From assembly GCA_026014565.1 (NCBI GenBank), contig JAOZIB010000010.1:1-59250 (forward strand): a stretch of DNA of 59,250 bases, given 5' to 3'. Position numbers and translations under genes: made by a program. The notes under the pieces were generated by a model. That model did no database searches. It saw only the letters and a list, made by a program, of their open reading frames with translations, and was not told where the DNA came from. Source of the DNA: Candidatus Bathyarchaeum sp. Its GTDB lineage: Archaea; Thermoproteota; Bathyarchaeia; Bathyarchaeales; Bathyarchaeaceae. Of this stretch, positions 49,383-56,767 are shown piece after piece (the first letter of the stretch is position 1; each line of letters begins with the position of its first letter).

Positions 49383-49618
49383 TGTTGGTCCTCCAAAGAA
49401 ACGTAGATGCATTCTGCCTCTTTTTTGCGCAGGGTCAAATTGTAGTCACGGATTTCAAATTCCACAGGGTCACCTAACGGTGCTCTGCGGATCACTTTGA
49501 TTTTTGAGCCCCGGACAATGCCCATGTCCATTATTCGGCGCCTTGTCGCGCCACTTCCTTTAATGTTAATTACAATGGCGTTTTGTCCGGGTTCTAGTTT
49601 GTTTAGTTGTAGTTCCAT
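49379..49618 (-). CDS. feoA: FeoA-domain protein (first feoA, operon head)
   Basis: 79 residues: QLNKLEPGQNAIVINIKGSG, then TRRRIMDMGIVRGSKIKVIR, APLGDPVEFEIRDYNLTLRK and an end IYVSLEDQQ. This is the normal FeoA size and pattern, thought to modulate FeoB. It is the first gene of the seven-gene operon. The leader contains a DtxR-like box at 49634 only 16 bases upstream and a second at 49675. Two decayed copies of this gene start lie at 51366 and 54701. Confidence 0.93.
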   Translation of the reverse strand: MELQLNKLEPGQNAIVINIKGSGATRRRIMDMGIVRGSKIKVIRRAPLGDPVEFEIRDYNLTLRKKEAECIYVSLEDQQ

Positions 49619-49633
49619 CTATCACACCAAATT

Positions 49634-49647
49634 TTAGATCAATCTAA
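49634..49647. promoter_or_regulatory. DtxR-like box A of the feo promoter
   Basis: TTAGAT-CA-ATCTAA, perfect 6-bp arms. On the reverse strand it follows a TATA-like AAATAAAAAA directly and lies at the expected transcription start, so binding would block initiation. The matching position in decayed copy 3 (54828) has TTAGAT-AA-ATCTAA, and copy 2 has a worn form near 51538. Confidence 0.65.
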
Positions 49648-49674
49648 TTTTTTATTTCACTACAGTAAACACTG

Positions 49675-49688
49675 TTAGGTGAACCTAA
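49675..49688. promoter_or_regulatory. DtxR-like box B of the feo promoter
   Basis: TTAGGT-GA-ACCTAA, a perfect dyad close to the known iron box of DtxR/IdeR regulators (TTAGG...CCTAA). It lies upstream of the TATA element on the reverse strand. Copies 2 and 3 keep it as TTAGGTGTACCTAA (51572) and CTAGGTGAACCTAA (54855). Confidence 0.75.
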
Positions 49689-49905
49689 ATCTTACCCGAA
49701 CAAAAATAGGACACACCCAAAAAAACCGAGAAAAATTAGGTCTAAACAAAACAAACCTAACTATATTAATCAAATTTCATCCATGAACCTAACGAGTAAA
49801 AGAAAGAAAATAGAATATATTGAAACCCAATCGTTGTTGTCAAACAAAATCTTTTTTTCTATCTGATTTAAAAAACAGTTTTTTGAATTGATGAAAAGGT
49901 AAAAG

Positions 49906-51201
49906 TTATTTGTTTTCGGCGAATTCCCATGCGATATTGGCTTTCCAGAGGTCTCCAACTTCGGTTAATCTGATTTCTTTTTCATTTACTTGAATTAAGC
50001 CTTTTTCGCTGAGCCTTTTTATCTGTTCTGGGTAAACGTCTTCGGGTAGCTTTCCAAATTTTTCTTTGAATTCAACTTTATTCACAGGAAGACGCAGGTA
50101 AAGCTTTGTCATAAATTTTCGCATCATATCTCTGTCTGTTGATTTCAAGAGTTGAGCAATTGGGAATCTTCCCTCCTTGACGGCAGTAATATATCCTTTT
50201 GTTAAATCTAAATTAGAGTAAGAAAAAGTTTGAAAATAGCCCATGAAACATCCTGCCCCTGCCGTTAAGATGCCTGCCCAAGGCCAGCCGTTTAGACATT
50301 TTTCTTCAGCATGCCATTTCACGCGGGAATAACGGTCATGACCAATCGGCTTGTAGCCCGCCTCAGTAAATAAATCATAGGCTGCAACGTACATCTTTTT
50401 CTCTACTTCTGTGCTGGGCTGAGGCGGTACCTTCCCAGATTGTAGTTCTCTGTACAAAACTGTGTCTGGATCTACGTTAAGGCAATATGCGTCAACTTCT
50501 ACATCCAGTTGGATTGCTGTCTTCACAGTATCAATCCAACTCTGCAATGTCTGTCCAGGGATATTATACATGATATCTATACACACGCAGAGTCCCAGTT
50601 TTTTGGCAAATCGAATTTCGTCTTTTACCTGTTCTGCGCTATCAGGAAGATTTAACATTCTTCGAAGGTTATCGTCGAAGGTTTGGGCACCCATGTCTAT
50701 CTGGTAGACGCCATATTCTGCTGCTGAAACCAGTTTTTCTTTGGATAGGCTTCTAGAGGAACCCGAGATTTTAATGTAGTACTCGTCCATCAGATTAAAG
50801 TGGTCCTCACAGAACCCTATTAGACCAAACATTTGCTCTTTGGTCATGAGACTTGGTGTTCCTCCGCCAAGAGATATTTCATCAAATTTGCTGGTTTTGA
50901 TGTAATTTGTTTTGGAGTACATCAATAGTTCCTTCTTCAGAGCTTCAAGGTATATTTTCATTCGGTCACTTGAGTAGGCATTATTTGGGTAGTAACAAAA
51001 AGTGCATTTGGAGTCACAGAAGGATACCCATGGCTGCATCTCCATGATTTTGTTGGAAGTGTTCTCAGTTGATAGAAACTCCATGAATTCTTTATATGTT
51101 TCAGGGGAGATGTCAGCGTAATCTCGATATGTGTATGGTGGCCAGCTCTCTCTTTTGGTGTAGGTGTTCTCTTTTTCTACTTGTGGGCGAGACTGTTTCA
51201 T
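49906..51201 (-). CDS. Radical SAM protein of the HemN/HemW/HutW family
   Basis: 431 residues. The cluster motif is C-x3-C-x2-C in WVSFCDSKCTFCYYPN (near residues 61-68), followed by EISLGGGTPSLMTKEQ, IDMGAQTFDDNLRRML and VCIDIMYNIPGQTLQSW, the HemN-type order. A winged-helix-like C-terminus (YPEQIKRLSEKGLIQVNEKE, IRLTEVGDLWKANI) matches the HemN_C domain. Members make or handle heme; HutW/ChuW types open heme anaerobically to release iron. Location in an iron island downstream of a duplicated iron-box promoter favours heme-iron use, though oxygen-independent coproporphyrinogen oxidase or heme chaperone roles are possible. Confidence 0.82.
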   Translation of the reverse strand: MKQSRPQVEKENTYTKRESWPPYTYRDYADISPETYKEFMEFLSTENTSNKIMEMQPWVSFCDSKCTFCYYPNNAYSSDRMKIYLEALKKELLMYSKTNYIKTSKFDEISLGGGTPSLMTKEQMFGLIGFCEDHFNLMDEYYIKISGSSRSLSKEKLVSAAEYGVYQIDMGAQTFDDNLRRMLNLPDSAEQVKDEIRFAKKLGLCVCIDIMYNIPGQTLQSWIDTVKTAIQLDVEVDAYCLNVDPDTVLYRELQSGKVPPQPSTEVEKKMYVAAYDLFTEAGYKPIGHDRYSRVKWHAEEKCLNGWPWAGILTAGAGCFMGYFQTFSYSNLDLTKGYITAVKEGRFPIAQLLKSTDRDMMRKFMTKLYLRLPVNKVEFKEKFGKLPEDVYPEQIKRLSEKGLIQVNEKEIRLTEVGDLWKANIAWEFAENK

Positions 51202-51365
51202 GTTGTATTAACGCTCCAAACTATATTACTAAGTCACTCTTGAATTACTGCCCTTGAACTACGGGCAAAATCAATTTGGACGTAACGCTGTTAATTTTGT
51301 GCGTTTGCGCAAGCACAATCTGTTGATGCTTAGAAAGCCTCTTTTTATACAGTACGATCACAGTA

Positions 51366-51521
51366 TCACCAATCAAGAAAATCTAAAGTCCTAAAATACT
51401 CTGATTTCTGAACTGCTGACAATTTCCATTTCCCTGATTCGGGGCTTGATTGAGACGCGTCCTTTGTGTTTATGACGATGGATTTTTGTCTAGGTCCTAG
51501 TTTGTTTAGTTGTGCTTTCAT
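51366..51521 (-). pseudogene. Decayed feoA start, copy 2
   Basis: ATG at 51521 reads KAQLNKLGPRQKSIVINTKD, matching the first feoA (ELQLNKLEPGQNAIVINIKG) over about 20 residues. It then drifts into unrelated codons and stops at TGA after 51 residues. The upstream DNA with the iron box is also homologous to the feo promoter. It now forms the 5' leader of the radical SAM gene 165 bases downstream. Confidence 0.75.
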
Positions 51522-51571
51522 TTAACACACCACTTTTAGGGCTCTCTAAAGTTTACTAAAGTAAACAAGGA

Positions 51572-51585
51572 TTAGGTGTACCTAA
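51572..51585. promoter_or_regulatory. DtxR-like box B, copy 2
   Basis: TTAGGT-GT-ACCTAA, a perfect dyad at the same place relative to the feoA remnant as in the intact operon. The flanks (ATCTTGCCCGAAAAA and AAAAATTAGGTTTTATC on one side) also match the feo promoter DNA at 49689-49740. Transcription leftward would reach the radical SAM gene. Confidence 0.7.
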
Positions 51586-52156
51586 ATCTTGCCCGAAAAA
51601 CTGTAGATTACACTCACAAAAACCAACAAAAATTAGGTTTTATCGGAACAAACCTAATAACGCCAATCTTTTGAACATGTACAATAAGCCCTAACAAAAC
51701 CGAGGAAAAAGCAACAAATCAATTGGTACAGTCGTTCAAATCAATGTACATATGTTCCATTACGATTTGTCAAATTGAGCAATACGGCATTTTCACCAGT
51801 TTTGGAACTTCTGACGTTAGGCTATTAAGTCTAGTGATTTATATCCTAGTTTTGGCGACAATTATGAAATCGATCCGAAGAAATGTTGTACCTAGGTTGC
51901 ATACACACTTTACATTGGTCTACCGAGCAAAAGTTACAATCTAAAATTGCCAAATGTTTCTTTTCATTACATATGAAATTGCATCCGTAATACCATTGAT
52001 TGTTGATCAATCAGAATTTTTCACTTGAATAGCACTTAATATCTGTGGACAGGTGATGTTTTATTCGGCAATATCATCTTTTTCAAAACTCCACCCGATA
52101 AACAGATAACAACGGGACTTTGCTTTTCTAGAAACTTCGCAGGATGATTTTTCCAA
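51586..52156. other. Duplicated feo upstream DNA and suf promoter region
   Basis: The first 80 bases continue the homology to feo promoter DNA. A forward open frame at 51723-51944 is Ile/Thr-rich without a ribosome site and is not called. A dyad TGATTG-TTGAT-CAATCA lies near 52000 and may belong to the rightward suf promoter. Nothing else is supported. Confidence 0.4.
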
Positions 52157-52438
52157 ATGCTTATTGGAATTGCAGTGTTCATCGGAATGGCTGGTCATCA
52201 TTGTGACCTTGATTGGACTCTTGTAGTCCAATTTGTTAATCCTTGCAGAAACAATGTCTGCATCAGAACGATGATAGTTTCAAAAACTATGAAAAAACAT
52301 CCAGATATTTTTTCATATTCTAAAGGCTCTGCAGCAGATAAAGAATCAATGTTAAAAAAAACTGTATCCAAAAACTTATTGTTCAAATATATGTTTGTCC
52401 TTAATTTAGGTGTGATGAAGGCAGGGAAACGACGATGA
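52157..52438 (+). CDS. Hypothetical 93-residue protein upstream of sufC
   Basis: ATG at 52157 opens 93 codons whose TGA overlaps the sufC ATG (ATGA), the usual sign of an operon. The N-terminal half is hydrophobic with GHHCD and C-x4-C (CRNNVC); the C-terminal half is basic (KTMKKHPDIFSYSKGSAADK, MKAGKRR). I do not recognise it, and the overlap could be chance. If real it is an Fe-S assembly accessory with possible metal ligands. Confidence 0.4.
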   Translation: MLIGIAVFIGMAGHHCDLDWTLVVQFVNPCRNNVCIRTMIVSKTMKKHPDIFSYSKGSAADKESMLKKTVSKNLLFKYMFVLNLGVMKAGKRR

Positions 52439-53184
52439 ATATGCTAGAGGTTCATAACCTTAAGGTAAAGGTGAATAACAAAGTCATCATTAATAATGCC
52501 AATTTGGAACTAGCTGCAAAGAAGAACTATGTTATGTTTGGACCAAATGGGTCCGGAAAAACAACACTTATCAATGCAATAATGGGTCTTCCTCAATACA
52601 AAATAGTTTCAGGAAAAATTTACTTCATGGGTAAAGACATTACCACCAAAAGCGTTGAAGAACGTGCTAAACTGGGTTTAGCCCTTGCTTTTCAGCATCC
52701 GCCTGAAATCAGTGGTATTACGCTTTCATCGATGTTGAAATTGTGTGTTAGCAAGGGACCTAAAGATGAGTTTAGTGCCGAAGAGGAAGACTTGATAAAT
52801 GCTTTCAATCTAGGTAAGTTTTTGGACCGAGATGTTAATGTGGGTTTTTCGGGAGGTGAACGAAAAAGAGCTGAGATTCTTCAAATTTTGCTCTTGAAAC
52901 CGAGACTCCTTCTTTTGGATGAACCAGATTCAGGCGTAGATGTTGAAAGTCTTAGGTTAATTAGTGAACAGGTTCAAAGGTACATTGATAATAGTGGAAG
53001 CACTGCAGTTATTGTTACCCACAAAGGGGATGTGTTGGATTACATAAACGCAGAATATGCTTGTGTTCTAATGAAAAATTCTGTTTACTGTTTTGCTAAT
53101 CCCAAGTGTATCTATGAGACAATCAAAAAAAGAGGTTATGAAGAATGTATAGCGTGTCAGAAGCGAACAACCGAGGGGTGGTAA
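52435..53184 (+). CDS. sufC: Fe-S cluster assembly ATPase SufC
   Basis: 249 residues. Walker A GPNGSGKTTL (36-45), the SufC-type Q-loop region LALAFQHPPEISGITLSSML, signature FSGGERKRAEILQ, Walker B LLLLDEPDSGVDVESL and switch His in VIVTHKGDVLDYI. It pairs with SufB to build iron-sulfur clusters, as in the minimal SufBC systems of archaea. Start ATG at 52435 or 52441. The sufB start follows after one base. Confidence 0.94.
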   Translation: MNMLEVHNLKVKVNNKVIINNANLELAAKKNYVMFGPNGSGKTTLINAIMGLPQYKIVSGKIYFMGKDITTKSVEERAKLGLALAFQHPPEISGITLSSMLKLCVSKGPKDEFSAEEEDLINAFNLGKFLDRDVNVGFSGGERKRAEILQILLLKPRLLLLDEPDSGVDVESLRLISEQVQRYIDNSGSTAVIVTHKGDVLDYINAEYACVLMKNSVYCFANPKCIYETIKKRGYEECIACQKRTTEGW

Positions 53185-53185
53185 C

Positions 53186-54310
53186 ATGGCTAACGAAAAC
53201 TCGTTAACAAAGATTTCCCCTAACATACTTAAAGATGGTTATAACGTTGGCATGGACTTAAATGAAGAAAATCGCTCTGGAACATTATTACATGTTGACC
53301 AAAACACAATATACACTGCAATCAATGAGTACTTCAAAGGCAAAATAGAGATAATGGATACAAAAAAAGCTCTAGAAAAGTATTCGTGGCTTCAAGAGTA
53401 TATGTGGAGACTAGTTGACCCGAATAAAGACGAATTCACACAAAAAGTAAAGGAAGAATTCAGTGGTGGATATTTCATTCGGATATTACCGGGTGTGGAA
53501 GTGACCTTGCCACTCCAGTCCTGTATTATGATTACCAAAAAAGATTCGGAGCAAAGAATCCACAATATCATTATTGCTGAAGAGGGTTCCAAAGCAAATA
53601 TCATAACAGGATGCATTCAACACTTAGCTGATGAAGCGGCTAGACATCTGGGGGTTTCTGAAATTTATGTAAAAAAAGGAGCTACACTGAATTTAACGAT
53701 GATACATAACTGGACGGAAAAAACTTTTGTCAGACCTAGAAGTGCAACCGAAATAGAAGATGGAGGAAAGTTTATTTCAAATTATATTTGTTTGAATCCA
53801 GTGAATGATGTGCAGATGTACCCTGTGGCATTCTGTAATGGCAATAATTCACGGGTTTCTTTCAATTCAGTTTTGTACGGTCACAAAAATTCTTCTCTGG
53901 ATATTGGTTCAAGAGCTGTTCTAAATGGAAAAGGGAGCAAAGCAGAGTTGGTTACTCGGGCTATTGTTAGAAGAGGTGCTACAATTTTCTCTCGAGGTAA
54001 AATGGAAGGAAACAATTCAGAATGCAAAGGTCACTTGGAATGTAGAGGACTGGTTCTTGATGAGGAATCTTACCTAGAAGCTATACCTGAACTTCTGGTG
54101 AAGAAGGGGGGTGCAGAATTGACTCATGAAGCCGCGATAGGGAAGATATCAGAAAAGGAAATAGTGTATCTCATGACTAGGAGGCTTTCCAGAGATGAAG
54201 CAATTTCATTGACTATTCGAGGCTTCATGAATGTAGATGTAATGGGTCTGCCAGACGTCATATCAACAAAAATCAATAAAATTACAGAGTTGGTAGCCGA
54301 AGCTAGCTGA
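53186..54310 (+). CDS. sufB: Fe-S cluster assembly scaffold SufB/SufD
   Basis: 374 residues, shorter than bacterial SufB (about 480), as in minimal archaeal systems. The parallel beta-helix core has GSKANIITGCIQHLADEAAR, then NSVLYGHKNSSLDIGSRAVL and SECKGHLECRGLVLDEESYL. The C-terminal block GGAELTHEAAIGKISEKEIV, then YLMTRRLSRDEAISLTIRGF carries the His and Glu/Cys-region ligands and the SufC contact. No sufD, sufS or sufU is next to it, so a homodimeric SufB2C2 complex is probable. Confidence 0.93.
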   Translation: MANENSLTKISPNILKDGYNVGMDLNEENRSGTLLHVDQNTIYTAINEYFKGKIEIMDTKKALEKYSWLQEYMWRLVDPNKDEFTQKVKEEFSGGYFIRILPGVEVTLPLQSCIMITKKDSEQRIHNIIIAEEGSKANIITGCIQHLADEAARHLGVSEIYVKKGATLNLTMIHNWTEKTFVRPRSATEIEDGGKFISNYICLNPVNDVQMYPVAFCNGNNSRVSFNSVLYGHKNSSLDIGSRAVLNGKGSKAELVTRAIVRRGATIFSRGKMEGNNSECKGHLECRGLVLDEESYLEAIPELLVKKGGAELTHEAAIGKISEKEIVYLMTRRLSRDEAISLTIRGFMNVDVMGLPDVISTKINKITELVAEAS

Positions 54311-54700
54311 ACTTTCTTGTTTTCTTGAAAAGATTCAGCACAATTAGAACACAAACCAATTTGGTGTTTGTATGTGCATTAATTATTGCATTCACATGAA
54401 ACAGTATGGCTAGTAAATTTCAAATCAAAATCATTTCTTTTCATGAATGTCACAAGAACTTTCAAGTGGTTACAATTTTTCTACAACTACTTACTGGATT
54501 CCTTGAAGTTTTTATGAAAATAACATAACAGCATCCGTGCTCCTGCTGGAGAGGATATATACTGTGAAGTACCGTTCAAAACAAGGGGGAATGTCCTGAA
54601 TCATAAAAATTCACAAGATGCCAAAAAATAACGAAATCTACTTGGTATGTAGATGATTTTTTTTGGTACCTGGCAGAAAGAAGTGCAAAGGGAATTTCTA
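54311..54700. other. Intergenic DNA between sufB and the third feo copy
   Basis: About 390 bases, AT-rich. The first bases after the sufB stop hold no clear hairpin. From 54540 a repeated-codon-free stretch leads into the decayed feoA copy. I see no gene here on either strand. Confidence 0.35.
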
Positions 54701-54802
54701 TCATTGTTGTCTCTCCAAGGACATGTAGATGCGTCTGCTTCTTTTGATGTTAACTAAGACAGAATTTTGTCCTGTTTCTAGTTTATTTAGTTGTAATTGC
54801 AG
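54701..54802 (-). pseudogene. Decayed feoA start, copy 3, with internal deletion
   Basis: The reverse strand reads LQLQLNKLETGQNSVLVNIK, then RSRRIYMSLERQQ and TGA, matching the two ends of the intact first feoA (ELQLNKLEPGQNAIVINIKG ... CIYVSLEDQQ) with the middle 45 residues lost. The start codon is CTG instead of ATG. Overlapping its stop at 54704, a second start reads MIEIPFALLSAR, matching the second feoA start (MMEVPLAFLSVG), before it decays. So the copy once held both feoA genes in the same overlapping layout. Confidence 0.8.
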
Positions 54803-54827
54803 CTATCACACCAACTTTTAGATAAAT

Positions 54828-54841
54828 CTAACTTTTTTATT
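54828..54841. promoter_or_regulatory. DtxR-like box A, copy 3
   Basis: TTAGAT-AA-ATCTAA, perfect arms, at the position of box A of the feo promoter relative to the feoA remnant. The gene it served has decayed. Confidence 0.6.
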
Positions 54842-54854
54842 AAGATAAATTTAG

Positions 54855-54868
54855 CTAGGTGAACCTAA
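54855..54868. promoter_or_regulatory. DtxR-like box B, copy 3
   Basis: CTAGGT-GA-ACCTAA, one mismatch from the 49675 box. The following ATCTTACCTGAACAAAAATG and AAAAAAACCGAGAACAAG also match the DNA beyond the 49675 box. If active, the promoter points leftward toward the 3' end of sufB. Confidence 0.65.
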
Positions 54869-55021
54869 ATCTTACCTGAACAAAAATGGAGCGCATCTAA
54901 AAAAACCGAGAACAAGTAGGTTTAAACAGGACAACTTATGGTGTAATCCGATTTTAATCATGAAATAAGAAAATATAAAAAAAGGGGGAACAAAAATATG
55001 CCGTGTTTGTTTACTGGTTTG

Positions 55022-56767
55022 TCAGAATTTCCATCCATGTATTTTGCGTTGTTCATTCCACATGCGGTAGTATAGGTTTTTGTTTTTCAGAAGGGTTTGG
55101 TGAGTTCCTTGTTCGACAACAGATCCGTTCTCTAGGACGATTATGTTATCTGCATGAACAACAGTGTTTAGGCGGTGGGCAATAACAATAACAGTTTTGT
55201 GTTTGACTAAGTCATTGATGGCCTCTTGGATGTGCAACTCGTTTTCTGGGTCAAGTGAAGCTGTCGCTTCGTCAAGCAGAATGATTGGAGCGTCTTTTAG
55301 TATTGCTCGTGCTATGGATATGCGTTGTTTTTCGCCTCCAGACAAAGTGGACCCGCCTTCTCCGATTATTGTGTCGTATCCCTTGGGAAGTTTTTGGATA
55401 AATTCGTGACAACGTGCCTTCTTTGCTGCGTTAATTACGTCATCAATTGTTGCATCTGTTTTCCCGACGCGAATGTTGTTTATGATGGAGTCATTAAATA
55501 GATACACATCTTGAAACACCATAGAAACAGAAGCAAGTACAACATCGGGGTCATATTTTCGTATATCATGGTCGCCTAAGAGTACCGTTCCTTTTGAAAC
55601 ATCCCAGAAACGTGCTATAAGGCGTGTCATTGTTGTTTTTCCGGAACCAGATGGACCCACCAGTGCAACAAATGATGCTTCTGGAATTGTAACAGTTACA
55701 TTGTTTAGCACATTGGTGTCGTGATACCGGAAAGTTACATTGTCGAACTGAACGTTATAGTTTTCAGGTTTTAGTTCAGGGTTTGTACCTTTAAGAACTG
55801 GTGTCTTTCGTAGGTCTTCGATACGGTCAACACTGAGTTGAAAATAGTTGATTTCGCCAACAAATATCAGAGCTTGAAGGAACGGCTCATAAACGCGTGA
55901 ACCAATTATGAGGAACATAACATAGACCGGTAGAGATACCGTGCCAGCAAACAAGAAGGTGAGACCAAATAAGATGATGACGGCAAGTCCACTACGAAGA
56001 ACAAAACTAGCAAACAGTGCGATTGGTCCTGCTCCCGCTTCAAGTTTTATGCATACAGATTTAAAGTTTCTAAATGTTTTCTCTAAACGTTCAAATTTTG
56101 TGCCCGTAAGATTAAATGCCTTAATCAGCTTCATGCCATGCAAATACTCTAACATGCGCGACGTTGCTTCTCTTTTTGCTTTTTGTTGTTTTTTTCCAAA
56201 ATGTTTGATAAACTTGATTGCAATCACAAGTATAGGCAACGATAAAGGAATAACTGCCGCAGAAAGAAGAGCCAACTGCCAGTTCTGAAACGCAAGGAAA
56301 ACTAACAACAGTGATGGCATTGCAACTGCTCCAACAAGTTGGGGAAGCAAATGGCTCAATAGCTGCTCTACGTTTGCATAATCGCTTAGTAGATATGCGC
56401 CGATGGTTCCAGGGTCACGAGTATTAAAGAAACCCATAGGAAGTTGTCGGATATGATTGGATATAGTAAGGCGTCCTTCTGCACAAATCTCATAGGTTCC
56501 ATTGTACGTTTTTTTGTAAGCGATTTTGCTAACAATAAAAAGTAGCACAAGGGAAACAGCAAGTGCCACACTAATTCCAATTAGTGCGGGGATATTAAGG
56601 GATGTTCCTGGATTCTGAAGCGGTTTAAAGAACTCCCATACGCCCATAAGAAGCACACCATATGGAGCACCACGAAATGCGTATTCCAGTAGGGTCCAAA
56701 GAATCATTGAACGTAACCGTTCAGGATGTCCAAGCGTTGCTGCACGCATAAGGGAAAAAATTTTCAT
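55022..56767 (-). CDS. ABC transporter with fused membrane and ATPase domains (IrtB/YbtQ-like)
   Basis: 581 residues. Six helices in residues 20-300 form the exporter-type membrane domain, ending in the LSVDRIEDLRKTPVL linker. The ATPase has Walker A GPSGSGKTTMTRL, signature LSGGEKQRISIARAIL, Walker B ILLDEATASLDPENE and switch His in VIAHRLNTV. Its ATG overlaps the stop of the preceding ABC gene by four bases, so the two form a heterodimer. Pairs of this type next to FecE-like ATPases in iron loci import metal-siderophores (IrtAB, YbtPQ), the probable role here; export of a compound is the alternative. Confidence 0.9.
   Translation of the reverse strand: MKIFSLMRAATLGHPERLRSMILWTLLEYAFRGAPYGVLLMGVWEFFKPLQNPGTSLNIPALIGISVALAVSLVLLFIVSKIAYKKTYNGTYEICAEGRLTISNHIRQLPMGFFNTRDPGTIGAYLLSDYANVEQLLSHLLPQLVGAVAMPSLLLVFLAFQNWQLALLSAAVIPLSLPILVIAIKFIKHFGKKQQKAKREATSRMLEYLHGMKLIKAFNLTGTKFERLEKTFRNFKSVCIKLEAGAGPIALFASFVLRSGLAVIILFGLTFLFAGTVSLPVYVMFLIIGSRVYEPFLQALIFVGEINYFQLSVDRIEDLRKTPVLKGTNPELKPENYNVQFDNVTFRYHDTNVLNNVTVTIPEASFVALVGPSGSGKTTMTRLIARFWDVSKGTVLLGDHDIRKYDPDVVLASVSMVFQDVYLFNDSIINNIRVGKTDATIDDVINAAKKARCHEFIQKLPKGYDTIIGEGGSTLSGGEKQRISIARAILKDAPIILLDEATASLDPENELHIQEAINDLVKHKTVIVIAHRLNTVVHADNIIVLENGSVVEQGTHQTLLKNKNLYYRMWNEQRKIHGWKF

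Noticed and set aside
51723-51944. 73-codon forward frame in the duplicated feo region
   Set aside because: It lies in non-coding DNA left of the suf promoter, lacks a ribosome site and resembles no protein.
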